Shown in pieces: positions 1 through 6,469 of a stretch of DNA of 7,805 nucleotides. Each line of letters begins with the position of its first letter. Position 1 is the first letter of the stretch. This DNA comes from Oscillospiraceae bacterium (GTDB lineage: Bacteria; Bacillota; Clostridia; Oscillospirales; Oscillospiraceae). The notes below the pieces were generated by a model. It saw only the letters and a program-made list of their open reading frames with translations. It had not been told where the DNA came from and did no database searches. The DNA lies in the NCBI GenBank assembly GCA_031264545.1, contig JAISDV010000094.1, positions 1 through 7,805 on the forward strand, written 5' to 3'. Both the position numbers and the translations under genes were made by a program.

Positions 1-54
1 CAAAGGCTTTTCCCTCGTTGCCGGACACGGTGAGTCTCTGAAGGAGCCGGTGAT

Positions 55-90
55 AAAAAAGGCTCCGGCCGCATGCGCTGGGGCCCCGGA
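55..90 (-). terminator. Possible Rho-independent terminator after murF
   Basis: On the minus strand, starting two bases past the murF stop codon, TCCGG (90-86) can pair with CCGGA (68-64). The stem is extended by CC/GG and has a two-base GG bulge on its 5' side. The loop is about eleven bases (CCAGCGCATGC), and the stem is followed by GCC and a run of six T (60-55). That is the layout of an intrinsic terminator ending the ddl-murF transcript. The bulge and the three bases between stem and T-run weaken it. A competing hairpin, GGAGCC (66-61) with GGCTCC (48-43), overlaps the same bases, so the fold is not certain. Confidence 0.45.
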
Positions 91-91
91 T

Positions 92-1450
92 TTACAGATT
101 TTTGAGCGCTTCGACGAGCGTCTCGAAGCTCTGGCTGCGGGAAGCCTTGACGAGCACGGAATCGCCCGTTCGGATAAGCGACGGAAGCGCGGCGGTCAGC
201 GCCTGCTTATCGGGGAAATACACAGCCCGGCCTCCGGCCATCTCCGCGCCTTCCGCGGTGCGGCGGGAAAGCGTCCCGCAGGCGATTACGAGCTCCAGAC
301 CCTTTCCGGCGGCGTGCGCTCCGGTCTCAAAATGGAGCGCTTCCGCGTTCTTGCCCAGCTCACCCATGTCTCCGAGTATGCAGACGCGGCGTCCGCCAAG
401 CAGCGAGAGCGAATCCACAGCCGCCGCGACCGAGTTGGGATTGGCGTTGTAGCAGTCGTCGATAACGGTGAGCCTGCCCGTGCGGAGAATACCCGCGCGG
501 CTGCCGACCGGACGGTAGGCAGCGATGCCCTCTGCGATCTCCGCATCCGTCAGCCCAAGCTGCAGGCCGACGGCGGCCGCACCGAGCGCGACGCATATCA
601 TGTGCACGCCGTAGGCGTTGATTCGCGACGGAAAGCGGCGGGACCCGGATACGATTTCAAACGCTGTACCGTCCACGCCGAGAAAGCGGATGCGCTCCGC
701 CCTGACCGCGCAATCCTGCGCAAGGCCGAAACGCACGATTCTCTGGCGGCAGTTCAACCCGCGGAGCGCTGCGTCGTCGCCGTTTGCGAAGACTACGCCG
801 TCGCGGGGCAGAAATTCGAGCAGCTCGGTCTTGGCCCGCAGTACGCCGTCGAAATCGCCGAGGTATTCGAGGTGCGCGCTGCCGATCGTGGTATAGAGCG
901 CCATGGTGGGACGAACGATTTCGCCCAGCCTGTGCATTTCCCCGAAATGGGAAATGCCCAGCTCGACGGCGGCGGCCTCACAGCTGTTGTCGAGGCCGAA
1001 AAGCGTCAGCGGAACGCCCAGGCCGTTGTTGAAGTTTTTTTGTGTCTTGTGGACGCGGAAGCGCTGCGAAAGAACGGCCGAAACCATTTCCTTCGCCGTG
1101 GTCTTTCCCACGCTGCCGGTGATGCCGACGACCGGGATATTGAAGCGGCTGCGGTAGAACGCGGCGAGATCGCCTAGTGCCTCAACGGTGTTTTTTACAA
1201 CGATCACAGGCAGCGCCCCGCCCGCCGGCCGGCACTCACACAGAGCGCAGAGCGTGCCCCTTGCGGCGGCGGAGGCGATATAGTCGTGTCCGTCGCTGTT
1301 TTCGCCCCTGATCGCGGCGAAGAGACAGCCGGGCGTTGCCGTCCGGCTGTCGGTCGTGACGGAGGCGATCTCCGTTCCGGCCAGGGCCGGGGAGCCGAAG
1401 TATTCGCCCTTCACGGCGGCGGTAATATTTCCGATTGTCAGTTCCTTCAT
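92..1450 (-). CDS. murF: UDP-N-acetylmuramoyl-tripeptide--D-alanyl-D-alanine ligase (MurF)
   Basis: A 452-residue cytoplasmic Mur ligase, the usual full length for MurF. It uses ATP to join D-Ala-D-Ala to UDP-MurNAc-tripeptide, the last cytoplasmic amino-acid addition in peptidoglycan synthesis. The N-terminal substrate-binding domain has TTDSR (32-36). The central ATPase domain has the P-loop GITGSVGKTT (109-118), the KNFNNGLGVPLTL segment (138-150), VELGISHFGE (162-171) and TTIGSAHLEYLG (187-198). The C-terminal domain has DDCYNANPNS (331-340), the MurF hallmark, then LGDMGELG (359-366) and VKASRSQSFE (434-443). The start is the ATG at 1450. Its ribosome site is weak (GGGCGG close to the ATG), and the ddl stop lies only 15 bases upstream, so translation may depend partly on ddl. 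No key motif is missing. A different Mur ligase is unlikely given the YNANP motif and the ddl neighbour. Confidence 0.97.
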   Translation of the reverse strand: MKELTIGNITAAVKGEYFGSPALAGTEIASVTTDSRTATPGCLFAAIRGENSDGHDYIASAAARGTLCALCECRPAGGALPVIVVKNTVEALGDLAAFYRSRFNIPVVGITGSVGKTTAKEMVSAVLSQRFRVHKTQKNFNNGLGVPLTLFGLDNSCEAAAVELGISHFGEMHRLGEIVRPTMALYTTIGSAHLEYLGDFDGVLRAKTELLEFLPRDGVVFANGDDAALRGLNCRQRIVRFGLAQDCAVRAERIRFLGVDGTAFEIVSGSRRFPSRINAYGVHMICVALGAAAVGLQLGLTDAEIAEGIAAYRPVGSRAGILRTGRLTVIDDCYNANPNSVAAAVDSLSLLGGRRVCILGDMGELGKNAEALHFETGAHAAGKGLELVIACGTLSRRTAEGAEMAGGRAVYFPDKQALTAALPSLIRTGDSVLVKASRSQSFETLVEALKNL

Positions 1451-1465
1451 AGTCCGCCCGGCCTT

Positions 1466-2500
1466 TCAGCGGTATTTTTTCAGAGATGCGGCGATGATCT
1501 CGTCGCACAGCTCGCCGAAGCTCTTGCCCTGGGCGCTTGCCATCTGCGGGATCAGGCTCGTCGGGGTCATACCCGGCAGGGTATTCGCCTCGAGACAAAA
1601 GAGCCGCTCCTCCGCGTCCATGAGAAAATCGACCCGGCAGTAGGCCTCGATCATCAGAATATCGTTGACCTTTTCGCTCAGGCGCTGGATGTGCCTGGTG
1701 ATCCCGTCGCTGATCGGCGCGGGGCAAAGCTCCGCCGTCAGCCCGGCCTGATATTTGTTTCTGTAGTCGTAGAAGCCCGCCTTGGGAATGATTTCAACGA
1801 CCGGCATGGCCTGACCGTCGATCACGCCGACGGTCAGCTCGCGGCCCTTTATGTACCGCTCGACGATGACGGCTCTTTCATATTTAAAAGCCAGCGCCAG
1901 CGCCGCGTCATATTCGCTGCGGCTGTTGACGATGGAGGTGCCGATACTCGACCCGCCGGAGCAGGGCTTGACGACGCAGGGAAAGCCAGCGTCCGCGTAG
2001 GGCGCCTGCCCCGCATAGACCGTTATGCCGTCCGGCGTGAGGATACCGGAGCATTCGAACAGTTTTTTGGAGAGGGTTTTGTTCATGGCCAGCGCGCTGC
2101 CCAGATAACCGCTGCCCGTGTATTTGATGCCGGCGATGTCGAAAGCGGCCTGGAGTCTCCCGTTTTCACCCTCCTCGCCGTGCAGGGCAAAAAAGGTGAT
2201 GTCCGCTGCCCGGCAAACCTCGAGCACGTTGTCTCCAAGGACGCTGTCGTTGTTCTGCCGGCGCATCGCCCAAATTTTATCGAGCTCGGGCTCTTTTTCG
2301 CCGACGAGGATGAGCTCGTCGCCGGCGGCTCTGCCGAAAAGCGTTTCAGGCCTTTCATACGGCTCGGTGCAGCCAAAGAAAGCATCCAGCAGAACGACCT
2401 TGTGACCCTGTTCACGCAGGGCCTTGGCAACCATGGTCCCACTTGTGATGGAAACGTCGCGCTCAGAGCTGATGCCGCCGCACAAAACAACAATATTCAA
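1466..2500 (-). CDS. ddl: D-alanine--D-alanine ligase (Ddl), TTG start
   Basis: A 344-residue ATP-grasp enzyme that condenses two D-alanines into the dipeptide used by MurF, encoded just downstream. Family features in order: GGISSERDVSITSG (8-21), with the Glu that binds the first D-Ala; HGEEGENGRLQ (107-117); VVKPCSGGSSIG (176-187), containing the nucleotide-binding Lys and the SSIG loop; the omega-loop FYDYRNKY (243-250); RVDF (289-292); and LEANTLPGMTPTSL (303-316), whose Glu and Asn bind magnesium. The Lys-Tyr at 249-250 is the pattern of D-Ala-D-Ala ligases, not the His-containing pattern of VanA-type D-Ala-D-Lac enzymes, so ordinary precursor synthesis is inferred. The start codon is TTG. 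It is chosen because GGGAGG lies six bases upstream and because the protein then begins MNIVVLCGG, as expected for the first strand of the fold. A strong promoter lies at 2552-2580. Confidence 0.97.
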   Translation of the reverse strand: MNIVVLCGGISSERDVSITSGTMVAKALREQGHKVVLLDAFFGCTEPYERPETLFGRAAGDELILVGEKEPELDKIWAMRRQNNDSVLGDNVLEVCRAADITFFALHGEEGENGRLQAAFDIAGIKYTGSGYLGSALAMNKTLSKKLFECSGILTPDGITVYAGQAPYADAGFPCVVKPCSGGSSIGTSIVNSRSEYDAALALAFKYERAVIVERYIKGRELTVGVIDGQAMPVVEIIPKAGFYDYRNKYQAGLTAELCPAPISDGITRHIQRLSEKVNDILMIEAYCRVDFLMDAEERLFCLEANTLPGMTPTSLIPQMASAQGKSFGELCDEIIAASLKKYR

Positions 2501-2506
2501 ACTGCG

Positions 2507-2512
2507 CCTCCC
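2507..2512 (-). promoter_or_regulatory. Ribosome binding site that fixes the ddl TTG start
   Basis: GGGAGG reads on the minus strand here, six bases before the TTG at 2500-2498. The site is strong and well spaced. No ATG occurs in frame at a position that would keep the first beta strand (NIVVLCGG), so TTG is the credible start. Confidence 0.8.
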
Positions 2513-2551
2513 GATCCGGCAAGGGTTTCGCCCTTTCGTTTTTCAGGAGTC

Positions 2552-2580
2552 AGTATAGCACAAATGGACGCGCTAATCAA
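2552..2580 (-). promoter_or_regulatory. Sigma-A-type promoter of ddl-murF
   Basis: The minus strand carries TTGATT (2580-2575) as -35 and TATACT (2557-2552) as -10, with a 17-base spacer that ends in TGC, so the -10 is of the extended TG type. Transcription would begin near 2545 and leave a leader of about 45 bases before the TTG start of ddl. The leader holds a five-pair hairpin, AAGGG-CGAAA-CCCTT (2535-2521). With this promoter the ddl-murF pair can be expressed separately from the gre gene upstream. Confidence 0.75.
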
Positions 2581-2597
2581 ACAGAATTGTGCGGCGT

Positions 2598-3101
2598 TCA
2601 GTAAGCGCTGATCGGCAGTGATTCGTCGTCCCGCCCCTTTTCTATGGAACGGATAATGATGTGACATCTGTATTCCGGGCTGACCTCGACAAAAACGCGC
2701 TCGCCCGCCCTGCGGCCGAGCAGTGCCTTGCCCACGGGCGATTCTTTGCTGACAAGGCCCTTGAGCACGTTTTGGCGCAGCGTCGTTACGAGCTTGATGA
2801 CCTGCGTCTCGTCGTCCTCCTCGTAGTAAATTTCAAGCGTGTCGAACAGGCCGACCGTGTCGGCGGCAGATCTGACGGAGATGACCCGGGCGGTGCTGAT
2901 CATCCGTTCGAGGTATCGTATCCGGCTGTCATTGCGGCTTTTTTCGCGTTTAGCCGCCCTGTATTCAAAGTTTTCGCTCAGATCGCCGAAGGCCCGCGCG
3001 GTTTTCACGTCCTCGAGCAGCTGCGGCCGGAGCGTATTTATCCGGTGCTCGAGCTCCTCCCGCATTTTCTTCAGGTCCACCTCGGTCAGTTCATCGTACA
3101 T
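2598..3101 (-). CDS. GreA/GreB-family transcription elongation factor
   Basis: A 167-residue Gre-type factor, slightly longer than the usual ~158. Such proteins enter the RNA polymerase secondary channel and stimulate cleavage of backtracked RNA. Residues 1-75 are rich in Lys, Arg and Glu and fit the N-terminal antiparallel coiled coil. Its tip carries GDLSENFEY (39-47), matching the family's GDLSEN-EY, with the acidic pair Asp40/Glu43 that supports catalytic magnesium. Residues 80-155 form the FKBP-like C-terminal domain with the hallmark SPVGKALLGRRAGERV (121-136). A short tail (156-167) has no obvious match. Phe44 sits where Ala is common in GreA, and the C-terminal half is divergent, so this may be a paralogue and not the housekeeping GreA; I therefore give no symbol. 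The start is the ATG at 3101, with GGGAGA about ten bases upstream. The gene has its own promoter (3214-3242) and lies 97 bases before ddl. Confidence 0.9.
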   Translation of the reverse strand: MYDELTEVDLKKMREELEHRINTLRPQLLEDVKTARAFGDLSENFEYRAAKREKSRNDSRIRYLERMISTARVISVRSAADTVGLFDTLEIYYEEDDETQVIKLVTTLRQNVLKGLVSKESPVGKALLGRRAGERVFVEVSPEYRCHIIIRSIEKGRDDESLPISAY

Positions 3102-3149
3102 TTGCCGCGTTCTCCCAATGTCCTTACGTATTTTTCACATCACCGCGAT

Positions 3150-3178
3150 AAAGCGGAAAAGCCTGTGCCGGCCGCTTT
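3150..3178 (-). repeat. Inverted repeat in the gre leader
   Basis: AAAGCGG (3178-3172 on the minus strand) is exactly complementary to CCGCTTT (3156-3150), giving a seven-pair stem around a 15-base loop. Inner GCC/GGC pairing is possible. The repeat lies inside the predicted ~105-base leader between the promoter and the gre start. No T-run follows, so it does not look like a terminator. It could be an mRNA structure, but no function can be assigned. Confidence 0.5.
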
Positions 3179-3213
3179 GCTGCTTCCCGATAAGGCCGTT
3201 CACCTGTTTTGCC

Positions 3214-3242
3214 ATTATAGCGCACACGGGCTGCATATGCAA
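3214..3242 (-). promoter_or_regulatory. Sigma-A-type promoter of the gre-family gene
   Basis: The minus strand reads TTGCAT (3242-3237), a 17-base spacer, then a perfect TATAAT (3219-3214). Transcription would start near 3207, about 105 bases before the gre ATG. The -35 box lies within a ten-base perfect palindrome, TGCATATGCA (3232-3241), which could be a regulator site or chance. The promoter sits in the 196-base gap after the permease gene and marks the start of the conserved left-hand block. No convincing terminator for the permease gene is seen in the same gap. Confidence 0.75.
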
Positions 3243-3297
3243 AGCTGCTTTAGGGAAAAACGTCGGAACAATTTTTTGCGCGGAGGGGATGGCTGTC

Positions 3298-5568
3298 TCA
3301 TGCTATCTCCTTGAGTGCCTCTACCATGTTGAGCCTGCGGATTTTCCGCGAAAACAGCAAATTTACCAGCACCGACAGCCCAAAAGTAAACGCAAAGGAG
3401 ATGAGCAATGCGGCGGGGTGAAGCGAGATCGGAAAATCAAATTCATCCCCGGAAAAGGACGTGATGATATGGGTAAGCCACAGCCCGCCCGGAACGCCGA
3501 GAACAAAGCCCACCGTCGAGAACCACAAATTTTGTGTGAGCAGCAATCCGCGCAGCTTGCCGGACTTCAGGCCCATGACTTTCAGCGTCGCCATTTCGCG
3601 CGCCATTTCTGTGAAGGAGAGCAGGCCGAGATTGTATAGCACCACGATGGACAGCACGGACGCGGCGGCAATCAGTAAGTACACCATAATGTACATGGCC
3701 TCAGTCAAATCGTCCCAGCCCGCCGCGCTGTCTGCGGTGGAGGTCACGGAATCTACGCCATCCATCTTTTCCGTCACTTTTTCGGCGGAGAGAATCGCCG
3801 TTGGGCAAAATACCATGCCAAGCGATTCAAAATGCGCCTGCGTCATGGCAAGGCCCTGATTCACCGGGTCACGGTAAATGGCGGCGATTTTGCTTTGCGT
3901 CCAGCCCTCCGCGCCGTAGATATGCCATTCTATTTCATCTCCCGGCTCTACGCCCAGCGCATTGGCTGTTTTCCGGGTAATGGACACGCCGTCGGCAGGG
4001 AGCTCAGTCGGTTGTAAATGTATATCCGTAGGGCGAATGAGCGTGGCGTTATCCGTCACCAGCAGGGACGCGCTTTTTTTGTCGCCGTTCGCCCGTATTT
4101 CCACCTCGCCCGCCATAATCGCTTCGCCGTGAACCGCTGCCATGACATTGTCTGTCTGCTCCGGCGTTATGGCTTCGTTCAAGGTCAGCTTGGATTCGTA
4201 GCGGTTGATGGTTTCATACTGCCAGACCTTCAGGTCACCCATAGCGTTGTTCATAGACAGGGCGCAGACCACCAGCGCGGTACAGCCGAACACGCCGATG
4301 ACCGCCATCAGCGAACGGACGCGGTTGCGGGAAGCGTCCCGCAGGTTCCATTGCGCATTGAATCCGAGCTTTTGCCAGAACTTGGTGCGTTCCAGCAGTC
4401 CGTGCCTGAAGATTTTGGGCGCTTTCGGACGCAGCGTATCGGCGGGTGTATCGCGCAGCAGTCTTCCGCAGGCCAGCCAGCTTACGGCGGTGCAGAGCGA
4501 CACGAGCGCAATGGACACCAGTACAAACGAAACATCATAGGCGGGTTGCCATTTCGGCAGGGTGTAGAAGCCGGACATAGACGGGTAAAAGAGGTACGGC
4601 AGGCTGATAGGCCCCGTTATCAGCCCCAGCGCCGCGCCCAGCAGCGCGAGGAAAAAGCCGTAGGCGACATAGTGCCGCAAAATCGCGCCCTTTTTGAAGC
4701 CCATCGCTTTCAATGTGCCGATTTGAATCCGCTGGTTCGTGACAATACGGGTCATGGTTGTCATCATGGTCAGAAGGGTAATCAGCAGGAACACCACGGG
4801 GAAAATATCGCCCATCATTTTGTGCTGCTGCAGCTCATTGGCGAACATGCTGATGCTGGGGTGGTTCTCCTGTTCCAGATAAACGCTGTATTTGCCGTTC
4901 AAAGCCGCGCTGATTTTATCTTCCGGCTCCGCAGCATCCGCTGTCTTTATCAGCAGGGTGCCGTAAATCAGCGTTTCCGGCATGGGGAAGGCTTTGGCGG
5001 ACAAATAGGCATAGCCGTAATCGGCAAAGTTCGGGGTGAGGGTATCGTTGCCGGATTCAAACACCTGTTCGGAGGAATAGACCAGCCCCCGCACGGTTTT
5101 GGTGAGCTTCATTCCGTTCAAGGTAAAACCGATTTTGTCGCTTGGCGTTAATTCGTGCGCGTCCGCAAAGCGTTTGTCCAGCCAAATGCCGTCCGGATCT
5201 TCCTTGTCAAAGGCTGCGCCCTCCACTAAATACGGCTTGGCGATTTCCCCATTTTCTATGAAATGCAGCTTGAGCGCAGGCGTATTTTCAAAGTCGCCCA
5301 CGGCGGACAGCTCCAGCCGCCGCTCCGCAGCCGACACGCCGGATATATCGCTGACCGCTTGCGCCTGTTCTTCAGTAAAACCGTTTCCGTACAGCCAGAT
5401 ATCGGCAAGGTTTGTTTCGCTGTAAAAATTGTCCGCGCTCTTTTGCAAGCCGCGCCATTCGCCGCCCACGCCCGTATAAATGAAAATTGCCAGAAACGCC
5501 ATCAGAAAGATGGAGATAAACTGCGTCTTGTGCCGCCCCATGTCGCGGAGCATTTTGCGGTTCAGCAT
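3298..5568 (-). CDS. FtsX-type ABC transporter permease, two FtsX domains
   Basis: A 756-residue inner-membrane permease, partner of the ATPase encoded just upstream. Hydrophobicity by eye gives eight membrane segments in a 1+3+1+3 plan. TM1 (about 17-34) is followed by an extracellular MacB-PCD-like region (35-245). The first FtsX core has TMs near 253-276, 300-328 and 346-370. TM5 (418-438) is followed by a second extracellular domain (440-615). The second FtsX core has TMs near 624-650, 680-702 and 717-740. The cytoplasmic coupling segments repeat: IGTLKAMGFKKGAI (283-296) and MATLKVMGLKSGKL (659-672). The linker LRPKAPK...LLER (379-394) is typical of Firmicutes members. The start is the ATG at 5568, overlapping the ATPase stop as TAATG, with GAGGTG eight bases upstream. 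A TTG at 5574 would add two residues but is less likely. The substrate is unknown. Lipoprotein release, drug or peptide export, or mechanotransmission are all possible in this superfamily. Confidence 0.92.
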   Translation of the reverse strand: MLNRKMLRDMGRHKTQFISIFLMAFLAIFIYTGVGGEWRGLQKSADNFYSETNLADIWLYGNGFTEEQAQAVSDISGVSAAERRLELSAVGDFENTPALKLHFIENGEIAKPYLVEGAAFDKEDPDGIWLDKRFADAHELTPSDKIGFTLNGMKLTKTVRGLVYSSEQVFESGNDTLTPNFADYGYAYLSAKAFPMPETLIYGTLLIKTADAAEPEDKISAALNGKYSVYLEQENHPSISMFANELQQHKMMGDIFPVVFLLITLLTMMTTMTRIVTNQRIQIGTLKAMGFKKGAILRHYVAYGFFLALLGAALGLITGPISLPYLFYPSMSGFYTLPKWQPAYDVSFVLVSIALVSLCTAVSWLACGRLLRDTPADTLRPKAPKIFRHGLLERTKFWQKLGFNAQWNLRDASRNRVRSLMAVIGVFGCTALVVCALSMNNAMGDLKVWQYETINRYESKLTLNEAITPEQTDNVMAAVHGEAIMAGEVEIRANGDKKSASLLVTDNATLIRPTDIHLQPTELPADGVSITRKTANALGVEPGDEIEWHIYGAEGWTQSKIAAIYRDPVNQGLAMTQAHFESLGMVFCPTAILSAEKVTEKMDGVDSVTSTADSAAGWDDLTEAMYIMVYLLIAAASVLSIVVLYNLGLLSFTEMAREMATLKVMGLKSGKLRGLLLTQNLWFSTVGFVLGVPGGLWLTHIITSFSGDEFDFPISLHPAALLISFAFTFGLSVLVNLLFSRKIRRLNMVEALKEIA

Positions 5569-6284
5569 TACCAATTCACCTCGCTGACCGCCTTTGGCGC
5601 GGGATTTTGCGTCACTTCACGGATTTTGCCGTTTTTAATGCGAATCACCTTGTCGGCGGCTTCGGCCAAAATCGCGTTGTGCGTGACAATGATCACCGTC
5701 TTGCCGCGCCCCCGGCTCATAGCTTGAAGCATTTCCAAAACGACAGTGCCCGTTTCGGAATCCAAGGCCCCGGTGGGTTCGTCACAGAGCAGCATGGTGG
5801 GATTTTTGGCAACGGCGCGCGCGATAGACACGCGCTGCTGCTCCCCGCCGGAAAGCTGTGCCGGGAACTGGTTGGCGTGGTCGGCCAGTCCCACGAGGTT
5901 CAGCGCCTCCCGGGCGTCAATGGGATTCTCGACGATTTTCTTTGTCAGGGCAATATTCTCCAGCGCGGTCAGGGTTGGGATAAGGTTATAAAATTGAAAC
6001 ACGAATCCCACGTGCGCCGCCCGATACTCGGCCAGCCTGTCGTCGGACAGCGCCACAATGTTTTTCCCGTCCACCATAATTTCGCCTGAGGTGGCATAAT
6101 CCATACCGCCCAGCAGGTTGAGCAGCGTGGTTTTGCCCGCCCCGGAAGGGCCTAGGATCACGACGAACTCTCCGTCGCGAATGGAAAAAGTTGCGTCGTC
6201 CACCGCTTTCAGGACATGGGCGCCTACGTTATATTCCCGTGTAACATGGGTAAAGCGGATAATTTCTTTTGCGGTATTCACCAT
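5568..6284 (-). CDS. MacB/LolD-type ABC transporter ATP-binding protein
   Basis: A 238-residue stand-alone nucleotide-binding subunit, the normal size for the MacB/LolD/FtsE-like group. All catalytic elements are intact: Walker A GPSGAGKT (45-52), Q-loop FQFYNLIP with Gln97, signature LSGGEQQR (144-151), Walker B MLLCDEPTGALD (164-175) including the D-loop, and H-loop His202 in VTHN. FQFYNLIPTLTALEN and DEPTGALD are typical of ATPases that pair with FtsX permeases, and such a permease is encoded next with a one-base overlap, so the two surely form one complex at the membrane. The start is the ATG at 6284, with GGGAGG five bases upstream. That ribosome site abuts the end of a decayed ABC gene fragment (6295-6417). 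No promoter is evident just upstream, which suggests transcription from further up the block. Confidence 0.95.
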   Translation of the reverse strand: MVNTAKEIIRFTHVTREYNVGAHVLKAVDDATFSIRDGEFVVILGPSGAGKTTLLNLLGGMDYATSGEIMVDGKNIVALSDDRLAEYRAAHVGFVFQFYNLIPTLTALENIALTKKIVENPIDAREALNLVGLADHANQFPAQLSGGEQQRVSIARAVAKNPTMLLCDEPTGALDSETGTVVLEMLQAMSRGRGKTVIIVTHNAILAEAADKVIRIKNGKIREVTQNPAPKAVSEVNW

Positions 6285-6294
6285 AAAAACCTCC

Positions 6295-6417
6295 CACCAG
6301 AATCTGATCCGCCCGCTGGATGGTGGACAGCCTGTACGCGATGATGATCAGCGTCTTGTCGCGGACGAGTTCGTTGATGGCTTCCTGGGTGTACTTCTCG
6401 TTATCGGGGTCAACACT
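6295..6417 (-). pseudogene. Remnant of an exporter-type ABC ATPase (C-terminal part)
   Basis: A 41-codon stretch reading SVDPDNEKYTQEAINELV, then RDKTLIIIAYRLSTIQ, then RADQILV. It matches the part of exporter nucleotide-binding domains from just after Walker B, through the D-loop, to just past the H-loop. It aligns without gaps to residues 292-332 of the intact exporter in this window (SLDPENETQIQAAISELV onward), with roughly half the residues identical. Walker A, signature, Walker B and the whole membrane domain are absent. The H-loop histidine is tyrosine (TAC at 6336-6334). The matching frame runs on at both ends into unrelated sequence; its nearest ATG (6456) has no ribosome site and it ends out of frame inside the next gene. 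It is therefore debris of a lost gene, perhaps the partner of the exporter subunit upstream. The homology call is secure; the parentage is inference. Confidence 0.8.
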
Positions 6418-6469
6418 GACGATTTTGACACAACGGACATACCACCTCCTGCGCATAAGCGGACGATAT

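Noticed and set aside
1..50. Possible gene end or RNA element at the left edge
   Set aside because: All short frames here either stop quickly or merge into the murF antisense frame; no motif or fold could be recognised in 50 bases.
50..1177. Long plus-strand open frame (375 codons) opposite murF
   Set aside because: It is fully antisense to a MurF gene with every family motif, has no recognisable domain, and long antisense frames are common in GC-rich coding DNA.
1466..2500. Possible VanA-type D-Ala-D-Lac ligase (vancomycin resistance)
   Set aside because: The omega-loop has Lys-Tyr (249-250), the pattern of D-Ala-D-Ala ligases, and no vanH, vanX or vanRS genes are nearby.
1286..2611. Long plus-strand open frame (441 codons) opposite ddl
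   Set aside because: It is antisense to an unmistakable Ddl, and its translation shows no domain or sensible composition.
3135..3203. A 22-codon upstream frame (GTG start) in the gre leader
   Set aside because: There is no ribosome site, the start would lie only about four bases from the predicted transcript end, and the peptide has no attenuator-like codon run.
4018..5151. Plus-strand open frame (377 codons) opposite the permease
   Set aside because: The translation is rich in His, Gln, Arg and Gly, without a domain, and the opposite strand encodes a clear FtsX permease.
5569..5574. TTG at 5574 as the permease start
   Set aside because: The ATG at 5568 has a well-spaced GAGGTG and the classic TAATG overlap with the ATPase stop; the TTG would add only two residues.
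3298..6284. BceAB-type antimicrobial-peptide resistance transporter
   Set aside because: The permease has eight, not ten, apparent TMs, with two large extracellular domains in place of the single one of BceB, and no two-component system is in view.
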